Shown piece by piece: positions 34,601 through 43,101 of a stretch of 64,000 nt of DNA. Origin of the DNA: Holophagales bacterium (lineage in GTDB: Bacteria; Acidobacteriota; Thermoanaerobaculia; UBA5066). The translations under genes were made by a program, and so were the position numbers. Below the pieces are notes generated by a model, which was given only the letters and a program-made list of their open reading frames with translations, ran no database searches and had not been told where the DNA came from. Positions within the stretch are counted from its first letter, which is position 1. The number at the start of each line of letters is the position of its first letter. The DNA is taken from NCBI GenBank assembly GCA_016714815.1, contig JADKBZ010000004.1, positions 310,001 through 374,000 on the forward strand, in the 5' to 3' direction.

Positions 34601-34701
34601 TTCCGAACCTCGGCACCGCGGGCACCCTCTCCGTCCGGCCTTCGATGCCTCCGGGAACAGATACCCACGTCGTCCTCGACGTGAGCGGGTACTTCGAATG
34701 A
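31684..34701 (+). CDS. Secreted ELWxxDGT-repeat protein, paralogue 2
   Basis: 1005 residues: signal peptide (LLLAGSALATTGASA), APTLVKDIYPGL, 17 repeat units (the first is degenerate, ADDTAAPPRF in place of xxDGTxxGT), and the CRVGDSR...LDVSGYFE C-terminal domain. The C-terminal domain is nearly identical to that of paralogue 3 (shared block SLSVFAGVPVPTGPGE), pointing to a recent duplication or gene conversion between 2 and 3. The start of paralogue 3 overlaps its stop (ATGA), so the two are translated together. Confidence 0.84.
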   Translation: MRSISRLGRAGFEFFSIRVRLAPLLLAGSALATTGASAQAPTLVKDIYPGLSSTASPVLYPDSFLGVSGNRAFLRAFSAQGFGLWVADDTAAPPRFLLDFPATSAPGVDLNGSFYFSAASPEGNWLWKTDGTVTGTIPVRRFPANLDHPVQLSKLTKVGGLLYFVTTEAEQAPKLWKSDGTEAGTTLVKALPLSAFGTFSSPRELVDLGGALVFSCHGSPGCGLWKSDGTDAGTVQVSSLDYPSSLLNLNGTLFFAASDPAHGSELWKSDGTTAGTLLVKDLVPGAGGSGPGSLVPFGGSLFFRIGSNGSVWRSDGTEAGTVLVSTLASAAPLVPSEGRIHFVANGTQLIASDGTEAGTALVQDFGTPVSLSTAAPIPGALLFWVDRGIGGLELWRSDGTPAGSTLVTLLEPGNEAQSPQASLSVGGAALFSLRNSSVNFYRSDGTAAGTVPVASPAFLPNDGLPLWLADANGTLFFSAFDPDHGNELWKSDGTPDGTVLVKDVQPGPDWAVNSPTLTTPSHVLFRACLPETGCELYRTDGTEAGTGLVKEIRPGPESGFDGWAGILGETLVLFSDDGEHGTEPWRSDGTPDGTFLLRDLQPGPVPSQIKSVGVLGNAYFFAASDGTTTTLWKTDGTTPGTAAVGPVPTVTGAGSAIGGALVFPTTDTSRGMELWKTDGSTAGTSLVLVINPSQGYDPSAFQKVGSRIVFWADDGIHGLEPWTTDGTATGTGLLKDIFPGPSRSIGYLAAALGETLFFWADDGIHGTEFWKTDGTEPGTLLVRDIAPGPSGSSIDLDRMVAAGHEVFFTASDHVSGRELWRSDGTEAGTTRVADLVPGLRCSPVPWLFANARWALARSGGRIFFTATDGATGYELWSVPVPARLHTIVPCRVGDSRDPAGPSGGTPLGAGGTLVFQVTGRCGIPPTAISVAANVTVVTPSAAGSLSVFAGVPVPTGPGEVSFAAGKTRALHLLPNLGTAGTLSVRPSMPPGTDTHVVLDVSGYFE

Positions 34702-37676
34702 GAAACCAGCGATCCGGTTCCGCGATGCGCCGGTTCCTCGTGAGGACGTTCGTCACGCTCCTGTTGGCGGCGGAGACGAACGCACAGACGGCGACGCTCG
34801 TGAAGGACATCTACCCGGGCGTCGCCTCCACCGCCTCGCTCGGTGAAGCGTTCGAAACGATCCTGGGCGTCTCGGGCAACAAGGCATTTCTGAACGGGGG
34901 CGGACTCGAGAGCGGCGGACTGTGGGCCACGGACGGTACTGTCGCCGGGACCCGGTTCCTCCTGGATCTCCCCGCGACTTCAGGTGCCGACGTCGAAGGG
35001 CTTTTCTACTTCGGCGCGGTTTCCCAGGAGCGGGGGTCACTCTGGAAGACGGACGGGACCGCCGCGGGAACGGTGTTCGTCGCCAGATTCAGCCCGGACA
35101 CCCGGATCGACACGAAGCCATTCCGGCTCACGCGGGTCGGAAGCCGGCTCTTCTTCGCCGTCGACGACGGCGTCCACGGCGCGGAGCTCTGGACGAGCGA
35201 CGGCACGGCCGCGGGAACGATCCTCGTCAGAGACGTCACACCCGGGACGGCCGGGTCGTTCGACACCTCCACGCGGTTCGTCGACGTCGCGGGGACTCTC
35301 TTCTTCACGTGCGGCTACAACCCGGGCTGCGGCCTCTGGAAGAGCGACGGGTCCGAGGCGGGCACGGTCCGGCTCGCGGACCTGGCATCCGTCTCGAATC
35401 TCGTGAACGTGAACGGGACGCTCTTCTTCACGGCGACGGACCCGGCGTACGGCGCAGAACTCTGGAAAAGCGACGGCACCGCGGCCGGCACGGTCCTCGT
35501 CCGGGACATCGTTCCCGGCGCAGGCTCCTCGAGCCCGGGGGCCTCCGTCTCCTTCGGCGGAGCGCTCACCTTCCGGCTCGGGTCGGACGGATCGACCTGG
35601 AGGAGCGACGGCACAGAAGCGGGAACAATCCTCGTCCACACCTTCCCGAGCTACCCTCCGCTCGTCCCGTCCGGGTCGACTCTCTTCACGGCGAGCGGTT
35701 CGCAGCTTCGGGCCAGCGACGGCACCGCCGCCGGCACCATTCTCGTCCGGGACTTCGGGACGACCTTCGATCTCTACAGCGCGACGACCATCCCCGGGGC
35801 GCTCCTCTTCTGGGTCGACCGGGGCATCGACGGCCTCGAGCTCTGGAAGAGCGACGGCACACCCAACGGCACGACCCTCGTCACGGTCGTCGAACCCGGC
35901 GATGCGGGACCGTCCCCGAGAGGCTCCGTCTCGATCCCGGGAACGGCGATCCACCTCGTCTCCAGCACGGTCTCCACGCTCTGGCGCTCCGACGGAACCC
36001 CCGCCGGGACCTACCCGCTGCAGGAGCCGGTCTTCCGGCCGAACGACGGCCTTCCCGTGACGCTCACCGACGTGAACGGCACCCTCTTCTTCTCGGCCAT
36101 GGACGCCGAACACGGAATCGAGCTCTGGAGGAGCGACGGGACACCCGGGGGGACGTCCCTCGTCAAGGACCTCTCTCCGGGGCCAGCCAACTCCGGCCTG
36201 TCCCCTATCGTCGCCACGGCTTCGACCGTCTTCTTCCAGGGATGCCCCGCCGCGACCGGCTGCGAGCTCTACCGGACCGATGGGACGGACGCCGGCACTT
36301 ACCTCGTCAAGGAGATCCAGCCGGACCCGGGGGCCGGCCAGTTCCCGTGGTTCGGCCTTCTCGGCGAGCTGGTTCTCGTCGCCCCGGACGACGGCGAGCA
36401 CGGAAGAGAGCCCTGGCGAAGCGACGGAACGCCGGAAGGGACCTGGCTGCTCGGGGACATCACCCCCGGCCCCGCGTCGAGCCAGCTCTCCGGCCTCGGA
36501 GAGCTGAACGGAGAGTTCTACTTCGCGGCCGGGAACGCCACGACGGCAACGCTGTGGAAGACGGATGGAACGGCGAAGGGAACGGCCGCCGTGGGGCCGC
36601 TGCCTTCGTGGCCCACGGAAGCGGCCGTACTCGGCGGCCTCCTCGTCCTCGCCCTTTCCGACACCGTTCACGGATGGGAGCTCTGGAGGACGGACGGCAC
36701 CGCGGCGGGCACGCTCCTCGTTCTCGACATCCACCCCGCCGGGGATTCGTCGCCGACCCGTTTCACGAGAGTGGGAAGCAAGCTCGTCTTCTGGGCCGAC
36801 GATGGCGCTCACGGGAGCGAGCTCTGGGTCACTGACGGAACGGCCGCGGGCACGGCGCTACTGAAGGACATCAATCCCGGCCCGGCGGGCTCGCCCGGAT
36901 TTCGCTCGACCGTCCTCGGCTCGACGGCCTTCTTCTTTGCCTTCGACGGCGTCCACGGCTACGAGCCCTGGAAGACCGACGGAACCGGTCCAGGAACGGT
37001 CCTCGTCCGCGACGTCGCGCCGGGGCCCGCCGGATCGATGCTCGTCGAAAGCTTCGCCGCCGCCGGGCACGAGGTCTTTTTCACGGCCTCGGACCACGTC
37101 GCGGGGCGTGAGCTCTGGCGGAGCGACGGAACGGAAGCAGGGACGACACGCGTCACGGACCTCGTCCCGGGACTCGTGGGCGGTGCCATTCCCTTCTTCA
37201 TCGGCGCGAACCGCACGGTTCTCGCCCGTTCCGGCGGCCGGGTCTTCTTCACGGCGACCGACGGCACGACCGGCTACGAACTCTGGAGCGTGCCCGTCCC
37301 GACGCAATTCCACACGGTTGTCCCGTGCCGCGTCGCCGACACGCGCGACCCGGCCGGACCGACGGGCGGGGCGCCTCTCGCCGCGTCGGCGACGCTCGCC
37401 TTCCAGGTGACGGGCCGCTGCGGCATCCCGTCGACGGCGATCTCCGTCGCCGCCAACGTCACCGTCGTCTCTCCGTCCGCGGCGGGGAGCCTCTCGGTCT
37501 TCGCGGGCGTGCCCGTCCCGACGGGACCGGGCGAGGTTTCCTTCACAGCCGGGAAGACGCGGGCGCTCCACCTCCTGCCGAACCTCGGCTCGGCAGGCAC
37601 CCTCTCCGTCCGACCCCTGATGCCCCCGGAAAGCGACACTCACGTCCTCGTCGACGTGAGCGGCTGGTTCGAGTGA
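34698..37676 (+). CDS. Secreted ELWxxDGT-repeat protein, paralogue 3
   Basis: 992 residues from the ATG overlapping the previous stop; a second ATG at 34725 (MRRFLVRTFVTLLLAAETNA) may be the true signal-peptide start. TATLVKDIYPGV is followed by 17 units with the ELWRSDGTxxGT core and the CRVADTR...VDVSGWFE domain. The open frame extends far upstream of 34698, but only as an out-of-frame reading of paralogue 2, so it is not a fusion. Presumed surface protein; individual function unknown. Confidence 0.84.
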   Translation: MRNQRSGSAMRRFLVRTFVTLLLAAETNAQTATLVKDIYPGVASTASLGEAFETILGVSGNKAFLNGGGLESGGLWATDGTVAGTRFLLDLPATSGADVEGLFYFGAVSQERGSLWKTDGTAAGTVFVARFSPDTRIDTKPFRLTRVGSRLFFAVDDGVHGAELWTSDGTAAGTILVRDVTPGTAGSFDTSTRFVDVAGTLFFTCGYNPGCGLWKSDGSEAGTVRLADLASVSNLVNVNGTLFFTATDPAYGAELWKSDGTAAGTVLVRDIVPGAGSSSPGASVSFGGALTFRLGSDGSTWRSDGTEAGTILVHTFPSYPPLVPSGSTLFTASGSQLRASDGTAAGTILVRDFGTTFDLYSATTIPGALLFWVDRGIDGLELWKSDGTPNGTTLVTVVEPGDAGPSPRGSVSIPGTAIHLVSSTVSTLWRSDGTPAGTYPLQEPVFRPNDGLPVTLTDVNGTLFFSAMDAEHGIELWRSDGTPGGTSLVKDLSPGPANSGLSPIVATASTVFFQGCPAATGCELYRTDGTDAGTYLVKEIQPDPGAGQFPWFGLLGELVLVAPDDGEHGREPWRSDGTPEGTWLLGDITPGPASSQLSGLGELNGEFYFAAGNATTATLWKTDGTAKGTAAVGPLPSWPTEAAVLGGLLVLALSDTVHGWELWRTDGTAAGTLLVLDIHPAGDSSPTRFTRVGSKLVFWADDGAHGSELWVTDGTAAGTALLKDINPGPAGSPGFRSTVLGSTAFFFAFDGVHGYEPWKTDGTGPGTVLVRDVAPGPAGSMLVESFAAAGHEVFFTASDHVAGRELWRSDGTEAGTTRVTDLVPGLVGGAIPFFIGANRTVLARSGGRVFFTATDGTTGYELWSVPVPTQFHTVVPCRVADTRDPAGPTGGAPLAASATLAFQVTGRCGIPSTAISVAANVTVVSPSAAGSLSVFAGVPVPTGPGEVSFTAGKTRALHLLPNLGSAGTLSVRPLMPPESDTHVLVDVSGWFE

Positions 37677-37677
37677 G

Positions 37678-40600
37678 GTGGCCGTGAATTCGATCGTCGC
37701 ACCGCTCCGTACGACGGGTCTCTCGCGGGAGGTCCGTCTCGGGACTCTCCTTTCCGCCGCGACGTTTCTCCTCGCGTTCTCCGCCAGCGCCCAGGTGCCG
37801 ACTCTCGTGAAGGACATCCACCCCGGCGCCTCCGCGACAGCCACCGCCGGCCCCGTCATCGACCGGGTCCTCGGAGTCTCGAGCGGCAGGGTCTTCATGA
37901 ATGCCTCGGTCTACGACGCCGCCCTGGGCCTCTGGGTCACGGACGGAACCTCCGCCGGGACGCTCCGGATCCTCGACGTCGCCGCCGGCTCCGGCGCCGA
38001 CGTCGGCGGGACGTTCTTCTTCGGCGTGGCCCCGCCCTGGGGTGTCTCGCTCTGGAGGTCGGACGGCACAGCGGCGGGGACGGCCTTCGCCAGCCCGATC
38101 GGCGCCGACCCCTTTTCCTCCGGAGGCCCCACCCGGCTCACGAGCGCGGGAGGCCGCCTCTACTTCCTCTTCGACGATGGCGTTCACGGATACGAACCCT
38201 GGACGAGCGATGGAACGGCAGCCGGGACGAAGCTCCTGAAGGACGTCACGCCGGGGCCGACGGGGACGTTCTCCGGCGGCACGACGTACGCTTCTCTCGT
38301 CGCGGTCGGGAGCTTCCTCTTCTTCGCGTGTCCCCCGTACGCGTCTCCGGGCTGCGGCCTCTGGAGGAGCGACGGGACGGAGGCCGGGACGCTCCAGGTC
38401 GCGGACCTCTCGTTCATCTCGTCCGCCGTGAACGCGAACGGGACGCTCTTCTTTGCCGCTTCCGACGGCACACACGGCGTCGAGCTCTGGAAGAGCGACG
38501 GCACCGTCGCCGGGACTGTCCTCGTCCGCGACCTCGTGCCCGGCGCCTCCGGCTCCGCCCCTTCGAACCTCGTCTCGCACGGCGGCGCGCTCTACTTTCG
38601 GCTCGGCTCGGACGGGCCGATCTGGAGAAGCGACGGCACCGAAGCCGGGACCGCCCTCGTCCATTTCCAGCCCGGGAGCGGACCGCTCGTCTCCTCGGGC
38701 GACCGTCTCTTCAGCGCCAGCGGCTCGCAGCTCTGGGCGAGCGACGGCACCGAGGCGGGGACCACACTCGTGCGGGACTTCGGCGTTTCCTTCTCCCTCT
38801 CCACCGCGACGACGATCCCCGGCGCCTTGCTCCTCTGGGTCGACCGCGGCGTCGACGGCCTGGAACTCTGGCGGAGCGACGGGACGCCGGCCGGGACGAC
38901 GCTGGTGAAGATCGTCGAGGCCGGTAACGCCTATGCGTCCGCATCGCTCTCCGTCTCGATCCCGGGAACGGCGGTCCTTCTCCTGTCGGGCACGCCGTCC
39001 CCGCTCTGGCGATCCGACGGCACGCCCGCGGGCACCTACCCGCTCCTTCAGCTGCAGTTCCTCCCGAACGACTCCCACCCGGCCTACCTCACCGACGTCA
39101 ACGGCACGCTCCTCTTCTCGGCCGTCGACGCGGATCACGGTCAGGAGCTCTGGAGGAGCGACGGGACCGCGGCAGGGACGGTCCTCGTCAAGGACCTCGA
39201 GCCGGGCCCGGGCCACTCGTCTCCCAGCCAGCTCCTCGCCACGCGGTCGCAGGTCTTCTTCACGGCCAGGACGTCCGCGGCGGGCTTCGGGGTCTACCGG
39301 ACGGACGGGACCGAGGCCGGAACCTTCCTCGTCAGGAGCCTCCTGCCCGGGAACGATTGGGTGTCGCTCCTCGGCCTCCTCGGGGAGCTTCTCGTCTTTC
39401 CCGCCGACGACGGCGTCCACGGCCTCGAGCCCTGGCGGACCGACGGCACCCCGGAAGGCACCTTCCTGCTCGGCGACCTGACGCCCGGCCCCGCTTCGAG
39501 CACGCTCGGCGCGGTCGGCGCTCTGAACGGCAGCTTCTTCCTCGCCGCTTCGGCCGGCACGGCGGCAACCCTCTGGAAGACGGACGGGTCTGCGGCGGGA
39601 ACGGTCGCCGTCGCCCCTATCCCATCGTTCTCGAGGGCCGGAGCGGAGCTGGGTGGCGCTCTCTACTTCTCGGCGACCGACCCGACGCACGGGACCGAGC
39701 CCTGGAGAACGGACGGCACAGCGGCAGGGACCTCGCTCCTCCTCGACGTCCATCCCGCCGGCAGCTCGTCGCCCCTCTTCGTCGGGCGACTCGGCGACAG
39801 GCTCGTCCTTTGGGCGGACGACGGCGCGCACGGGTCCGAGCCGTGGGTCACCGACGGGACTCCTGCGGGGACGACTCTCCTGAAGGATCTCTTCCCAGGT
39901 CCCGTGAGGTCCGGACCGGGCGCCTTCGCGATTCCCGGTTCGATTCCGAATCCGTCTCCCGGCTCCAGCCTCTTCGTCTTCGCGCACGACGGCGTGCACG
40001 GCTTCGAGCCGTGGAAGACCGACGGGACGCCGACGGGGACGGTCCTCGTCCGCGACGTCGCTCCGGGGCCCGCCGGGTCGCACTCCTGGAGCACCGTCTC
40101 CTCGATGGGGCACCAGGCGCTCTTCACCGCCTCGGATCACGTCTCGGGACGCGAGTACTGGCGGACCGACGGCACGGAGGCGGGGACGACGCAGGTTGCG
40201 GACCTCGTCGCCGGCCTCGGCGGCGGCGTTCCTCCATGGTATTCCCCCGGAGGCCGCATGCCCCCGGTTCGTTCCGGCGGCCGGATCTTCTTCTCGGCGT
40301 CCGACGGCACCACCGGCTACGAGCTCTGGAGCCTCCCCGTCCCGACGAAGCTCCACACCGTCACCCCGTGCCGCGTCGCCGACACCCGCGACCCGGCCGG
40401 ACCGACGGCAGGCTCTCCCCTCGGCGGCGCCGAGACCGCCGTCATCCCGGTGACGGGCCGCTGCGGCATCCCCTCGACGGCGATCTCCGTCGCCGCCAAC
40501 GTCACCCTCGTGAATCCCACCACAACCGGAGCGGTATCGGTCTCCTCCGGCGGTCCGCTCACCTCCGCTTCGACGGAGGTGCCGGCAACGGCCGGAAAGA

Positions 40601-40719
40601 CGCGGGCGCTCCACCTCACCCCGTCCCTCGGCACGGCTGGCTCCCTCTCCTTCCGGGCGAATCTCCCGCCGGGAGCCTCGACGGATTTCCTTCTCGACGT
40701 CAGCGGCTGGTTCGAATGA
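37678..40719 (+). CDS. Secreted ELWxxDGT-repeat protein, paralogue 4
   Basis: 1013 residues starting at GTG 37678, one base after the previous stop, or at GTG 37684. Signal peptide (LLSAATFLLAFSASA), VPTLVKDIHPGA, 17 repeat units, then CRVADTRDPAGPT...LDVSGWFE. Its C-terminal domain differs from 2 and 3 in the central strand (VSSGGPLTSASTEVPATAGK) and is closer to paralogue 1 there. Last gene of the cluster; no sortase, PEP-CTERM or T9SS signal is seen at the C-terminus other than the shared domain itself. Confidence 0.84.
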   Translation: MAVNSIVAPLRTTGLSREVRLGTLLSAATFLLAFSASAQVPTLVKDIHPGASATATAGPVIDRVLGVSSGRVFMNASVYDAALGLWVTDGTSAGTLRILDVAAGSGADVGGTFFFGVAPPWGVSLWRSDGTAAGTAFASPIGADPFSSGGPTRLTSAGGRLYFLFDDGVHGYEPWTSDGTAAGTKLLKDVTPGPTGTFSGGTTYASLVAVGSFLFFACPPYASPGCGLWRSDGTEAGTLQVADLSFISSAVNANGTLFFAASDGTHGVELWKSDGTVAGTVLVRDLVPGASGSAPSNLVSHGGALYFRLGSDGPIWRSDGTEAGTALVHFQPGSGPLVSSGDRLFSASGSQLWASDGTEAGTTLVRDFGVSFSLSTATTIPGALLLWVDRGVDGLELWRSDGTPAGTTLVKIVEAGNAYASASLSVSIPGTAVLLLSGTPSPLWRSDGTPAGTYPLLQLQFLPNDSHPAYLTDVNGTLLFSAVDADHGQELWRSDGTAAGTVLVKDLEPGPGHSSPSQLLATRSQVFFTARTSAAGFGVYRTDGTEAGTFLVRSLLPGNDWVSLLGLLGELLVFPADDGVHGLEPWRTDGTPEGTFLLGDLTPGPASSTLGAVGALNGSFFLAASAGTAATLWKTDGSAAGTVAVAPIPSFSRAGAELGGALYFSATDPTHGTEPWRTDGTAAGTSLLLDVHPAGSSSPLFVGRLGDRLVLWADDGAHGSEPWVTDGTPAGTTLLKDLFPGPVRSGPGAFAIPGSIPNPSPGSSLFVFAHDGVHGFEPWKTDGTPTGTVLVRDVAPGPAGSHSWSTVSSMGHQALFTASDHVSGREYWRTDGTEAGTTQVADLVAGLGGGVPPWYSPGGRMPPVRSGGRIFFSASDGTTGYELWSLPVPTKLHTVTPCRVADTRDPAGPTAGSPLGGAETAVIPVTGRCGIPSTAISVAANVTLVNPTTTGAVSVSSGGPLTSASTEVPATAGKTRALHLTPSLGTAGSLSFRANLPPGASTDFLLDVSGWFE

Positions 40720-40746
40720 CCTGAGGCGCGCGCGGGCCGCGCGTCG

Positions 40747-40752
40747 TAACCT
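40747..40752 (+). promoter_or_regulatory. -10 hexamer TAACCT before ubiD
   Basis: TAACCT ends 9 nt before the ATG with no Shine-Dalgarno; leaderless-type arrangement identical to that at 62078. Confidence 0.45.
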
Positions 40753-40761
40753 CCCCGGACG

Positions 40762-42534
40762 ATGCACGACCTGCGCGAATTTCTCGCCGCCCTCAGAGCC
40801 GAGGGGGAGCTCCTCGAGATCGAGGCCGAGGCCGACCCGAACCTCGAGATCCCCGAGATCCACCGGCGGGTCATCGAGCAGGGCGGGCCCGCGCTCCTCT
40901 TCAAGTGCCCCAAGGGCTCGCCCTTCCCCGTCGTGACGAACCTGTTCGGCACGGCGAAACGGATCGACCTCGCCTTCGGCCGCCGGCCGCTCGACTTCGT
41001 GAAGACGGCCGTCCGCGCCACGCACGAGCTCCTCCCGCCGACTCCCGGCAAGCTCTGGGGCTTCCGTTCCTTCTTCGGCGAGGCGCTGAAGGTGGGGACA
41101 AAGGAGGTCACGCACGCCCCCGTCACCGAGGTCGTCGAGAACGAGCCCGACCTGACGCGTCTCCCGGCACTCACGCAGTGGCCCGAGGACGGCGGCCCGT
41201 TCCTGACGCTTCCGCTCGTCTACACCGAGCACCCCGAGAAGCGCGAGCACAACCTCGGGATGTACCGGATCCAGATCCACGAGCCGCGGCAGACGGGAAT
41301 CCACTGGCAGATCGGCAAGGGGGGCGGCTTCCACTACAACGTCGCGGAGTCGAAAGGCGAGGCGCTCCCCGTAACGATCTTCCTCGGCGGTCCGCCCTCC
41401 CTCATCCTCGCCGCGATCGCGCCGCTCCCCGAGGGGCTTCCCGAGCTGCTCCTCGCCTCGCTCCTCCTCGGCGGGAAGCTCCCCCTGACGCGCGTGCCGG
41501 GCCACCCGCACCGCCTCGTCGCGGGCGCCGAGTTCGCGTTCACGGGAAAGGTCCCGCCGAGGGTGCGCCGGCCCGAGGGGCCGTTCGGCGACCACTACGG
41601 CTACTACTCGCTGAAGCACGACTACCCCGTCTTCGAGGTCGACCGGGTCTACCGTCGGCGCGACGCCATCTTTCCCGCCACCGTCGTCGGCAAGCCCGCG
41701 CAGGAGGACTTCTACATCGGCGACTACCTGCAGGAGCTCCTCTCGCCGCTCTTCCCGGTCGTCATGCCGAGCGTCGTCGACCTCTGGAGCTACGGCGACA
41801 CGGGCTTCCACTCGCTCGCGGCGGCCGTCGTGAAGGACCGCTACGGGCGAGAGGCGATCTCCTCCGCGTTCCGGATCCTCGGCGAGGGGCAGCTCGCATT
41901 GACGAAGTTCCTCCTCCTGACCGATGTCCGCGTCGACCTGAAGGACTTCCGCACGCTCCTCGAGACCGTCCTCGCCCGCTGCCGCTTCGAGACCGACCTC
42001 TTCGTCGTCTCGAATCTCGCCATGGACACGCTCGACTACACCGGCCCGAAGGTGAACGAGGGGTCGAAGGGAGTCCTCGCGGGACTCGGAGCGCCGATCC
42101 GCGACCTGCCGCGGGAGTTTGCGGGAACGCTCCCTGCCGGGGCCCGCGAAGCCGCCGTCTTCTGCGGCGGGGCGCTCTGCGTCTCGGGGCCTTCGTGGCA
42201 GGAAGACCGCGACTTCCCCTCGCGCCTCGCGTGCGATCCGGCGGTCGCGGCCTGGCCCCTCGTCGCCCTCGTCGACGATGCCGCGGCGGCGGCGAAGGAC
42301 GCCCGCTCCTTCCTCTGGCACGTCTTCACCCGATTCGAGCCGGGCGCCGACGTCCACGCCGCCCGGACGGAGATCGTGCGGAACCAGATCGCCCGGTCGG
42401 CGCCGATCGTCCTCGACGCCCGCATGAAGCCCTGGATGCCGGGGGTCGTCGAGGCCGACCCGGCGACCGTGACCCGGGTCGACCGCCGCTGGCGGGAGTA
42501 CTTCCCGGCGGGAGGATCCGGGTCCGGACTCTGA
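40762..42534 (+). CDS. ubiD: UbiD-family decarboxylase
   Basis: Prenylated-FMN-dependent decarboxylase. 590 residues, the length of the menaquinone/aromatic-acid subgroup rather than E. coli UbiD (about 497). Conserved stretches: LREFLAALRAEGELLEIEAE at the start, NLGMYRIQIHEPRQTGIHWQIGKGGG (cofactor/metal region with the active-site Arg), EFAFTGKVPPRVRRPEGPFGDHYGYYS (catalytic Glu pair) and PAQEDFYIGDYLQELLSP. It would need a UbiX-type flavin prenyltransferase, which is not in this window. Could act in menaquinone (futalosine branch) synthesis or in aromatic-acid metabolism; context does not decide. Confidence 0.88.
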   Translation: MHDLREFLAALRAEGELLEIEAEADPNLEIPEIHRRVIEQGGPALLFKCPKGSPFPVVTNLFGTAKRIDLAFGRRPLDFVKTAVRATHELLPPTPGKLWGFRSFFGEALKVGTKEVTHAPVTEVVENEPDLTRLPALTQWPEDGGPFLTLPLVYTEHPEKREHNLGMYRIQIHEPRQTGIHWQIGKGGGFHYNVAESKGEALPVTIFLGGPPSLILAAIAPLPEGLPELLLASLLLGGKLPLTRVPGHPHRLVAGAEFAFTGKVPPRVRRPEGPFGDHYGYYSLKHDYPVFEVDRVYRRRDAIFPATVVGKPAQEDFYIGDYLQELLSPLFPVVMPSVVDLWSYGDTGFHSLAAAVVKDRYGREAISSAFRILGEGQLALTKFLLLTDVRVDLKDFRTLLETVLARCRFETDLFVVSNLAMDTLDYTGPKVNEGSKGVLAGLGAPIRDLPREFAGTLPAGAREAAVFCGGALCVSGPSWQEDRDFPSRLACDPAVAAWPLVALVDDAAAAAKDARSFLWHVFTRFEPGADVHAARTEIVRNQIARSAPIVLDARMKPWMPGVVEADPATVTRVDRRWREYFPAGGSGSGL

Positions 42535-42590
42535 GGCCCCCGTCCATCCAACGGCGCCTGCTCCTCGTCGCGTGGGCCCGCGCCGGCCTC

Positions 42591-42631
42591 TTGCGCCGAC
42601 GGATCTCAATGGATATTGTCATCCACTGAGA
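42591..42631 (+). promoter_or_regulatory. Promoter and operator of the Rrf2 gene
   Basis: TTGCGC (42591-42596), 17-nt spacer and TATTGT (42614-42619) form a sigma-70 type promoter. Overlapping it is the dyad TCAATGGAT-N6-ATCCACTGA (42606-42629), extending one further pair each side to TC/GA (42604-42631), with one mismatch. The same dyad precedes the hemerythrin gene, so it is probably the site of the encoded regulator, giving autorepression. Confidence 0.6.
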
Positions 42632-42639
42632 GGCGCCCC

Positions 42640-43041
42640 GTGTTTTCCCAGACCTCGCGCTACGCGCTCCGCACCCTCGCCTACCTCGCGACCCACCGCG
42701 ACCGGTGGGTCCTCGCCCGCGAGATCGCCGAAGGGGCCGGAATCCCTCCCGACTACCTGTCGAAGATCCTCGCCCGGCTCCGCAAGCGCGGCTTCGTCTC
42801 CAGCCAGAAGGGCTGGGGGGGCGGGTTCCGGATGAAGGGAACCGGCGGGAAAGTCGCCATCTCCGCCGTCCTCGAGACGTTCGACGGCAAGCGGGAGAAG
42901 GACGGCTGCGCCTTCGGGCTCGGACGGTGCAACGCCGAAGCCCCCTGCCCGCTCCATCCGCACTGGGAGCGGATCCGCGAGGAGTACGAGCAGATGCTGA
43001 CCCTCACCCTCTGCGACCTGAAGCACGAGGGGGCCCCGTAG
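42640..43041 (+). CDS. Rrf2-family Fe-S-type regulator (NsrR/IscR-like)
   Basis: 133 residues from GTG 42640; the in-frame TTG at 42616 lies inside the operator and is unlikely. FSQTSRYALRTLAYLATHRDRWVLAREIAEGAGIPPDYLSKILARLRKRGFVSSQKGWGGGF-type winged helix, then three cysteines in CAFGLGRCNAEAPC (C-x6-C-x5-C) followed by PLHPHW, as in cluster-binding Rrf2 proteins. The spacing lies between IscR-like (x5/x5) and B. subtilis NsrR (x7/x5) patterns. With a hemerythrin gene next door, sensing of nitric oxide, oxygen or iron-sulfur status is the best guess. Confidence 0.85.
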   Translation: MFSQTSRYALRTLAYLATHRDRWVLAREIAEGAGIPPDYLSKILARLRKRGFVSSQKGWGGGFRMKGTGGKVAISAVLETFDGKREKDGCAFGLGRCNAEAPCPLHPHWERIREEYEQMLTLTLCDLKHEGAP

Positions 43042-43052
43042 CCCCCTTTTTT
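43028..43052 (+). terminator. Intrinsic terminator of the Rrf2 gene
   Basis: AGGGGGC / GCCCCCT stem (7 bp), loop CCCGTA, followed by six T. The stop codon TAG lies across the loop. The best canonical terminator in the window; it separates the regulator from the hemerythrin gene. Confidence 0.8.
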
Positions 43053-43058
43053 CCCCAG

Positions 43059-43082
43059 TCAACGGATCTACGCACCCATTGA
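43059..43082. promoter_or_regulatory. Second operator dyad, before the hemerythrin gene
   Basis: TCAACGGAT-N6-ACCCATTGA, the same 9-6-9 layout and nearly the same half-sites as at 42606-42629, ending 19 nt before the hemerythrin ATG and just past the terminator. Confidence 0.6.
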
Positions 43083-43101
43083 GACCGGTCGAGGAGACCT
43101 C

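Noticed and set aside
32328..37676. Apparent 1782-residue fusion protein on the plus strand
   Set aside because: The part before 34698 is paralogue 2 read out of frame; paralogue 3 has its own ATG, signal peptide and ATGA overlap.
28544..40719. Regular DNA repetition that could suggest a CRISPR array or satellite
   Set aside because: The repeats are protein-coding ELWxxDGT units of about 150 nt, in frame and diverged, with no constant repeat-spacer pattern.
37543..42609. A 1688-codon open frame on the minus strand
   Set aside because: Same reason: it mirrors ELWxxDGT paralogue 4 and ubiD in antisense and has no signal peptide or domain.
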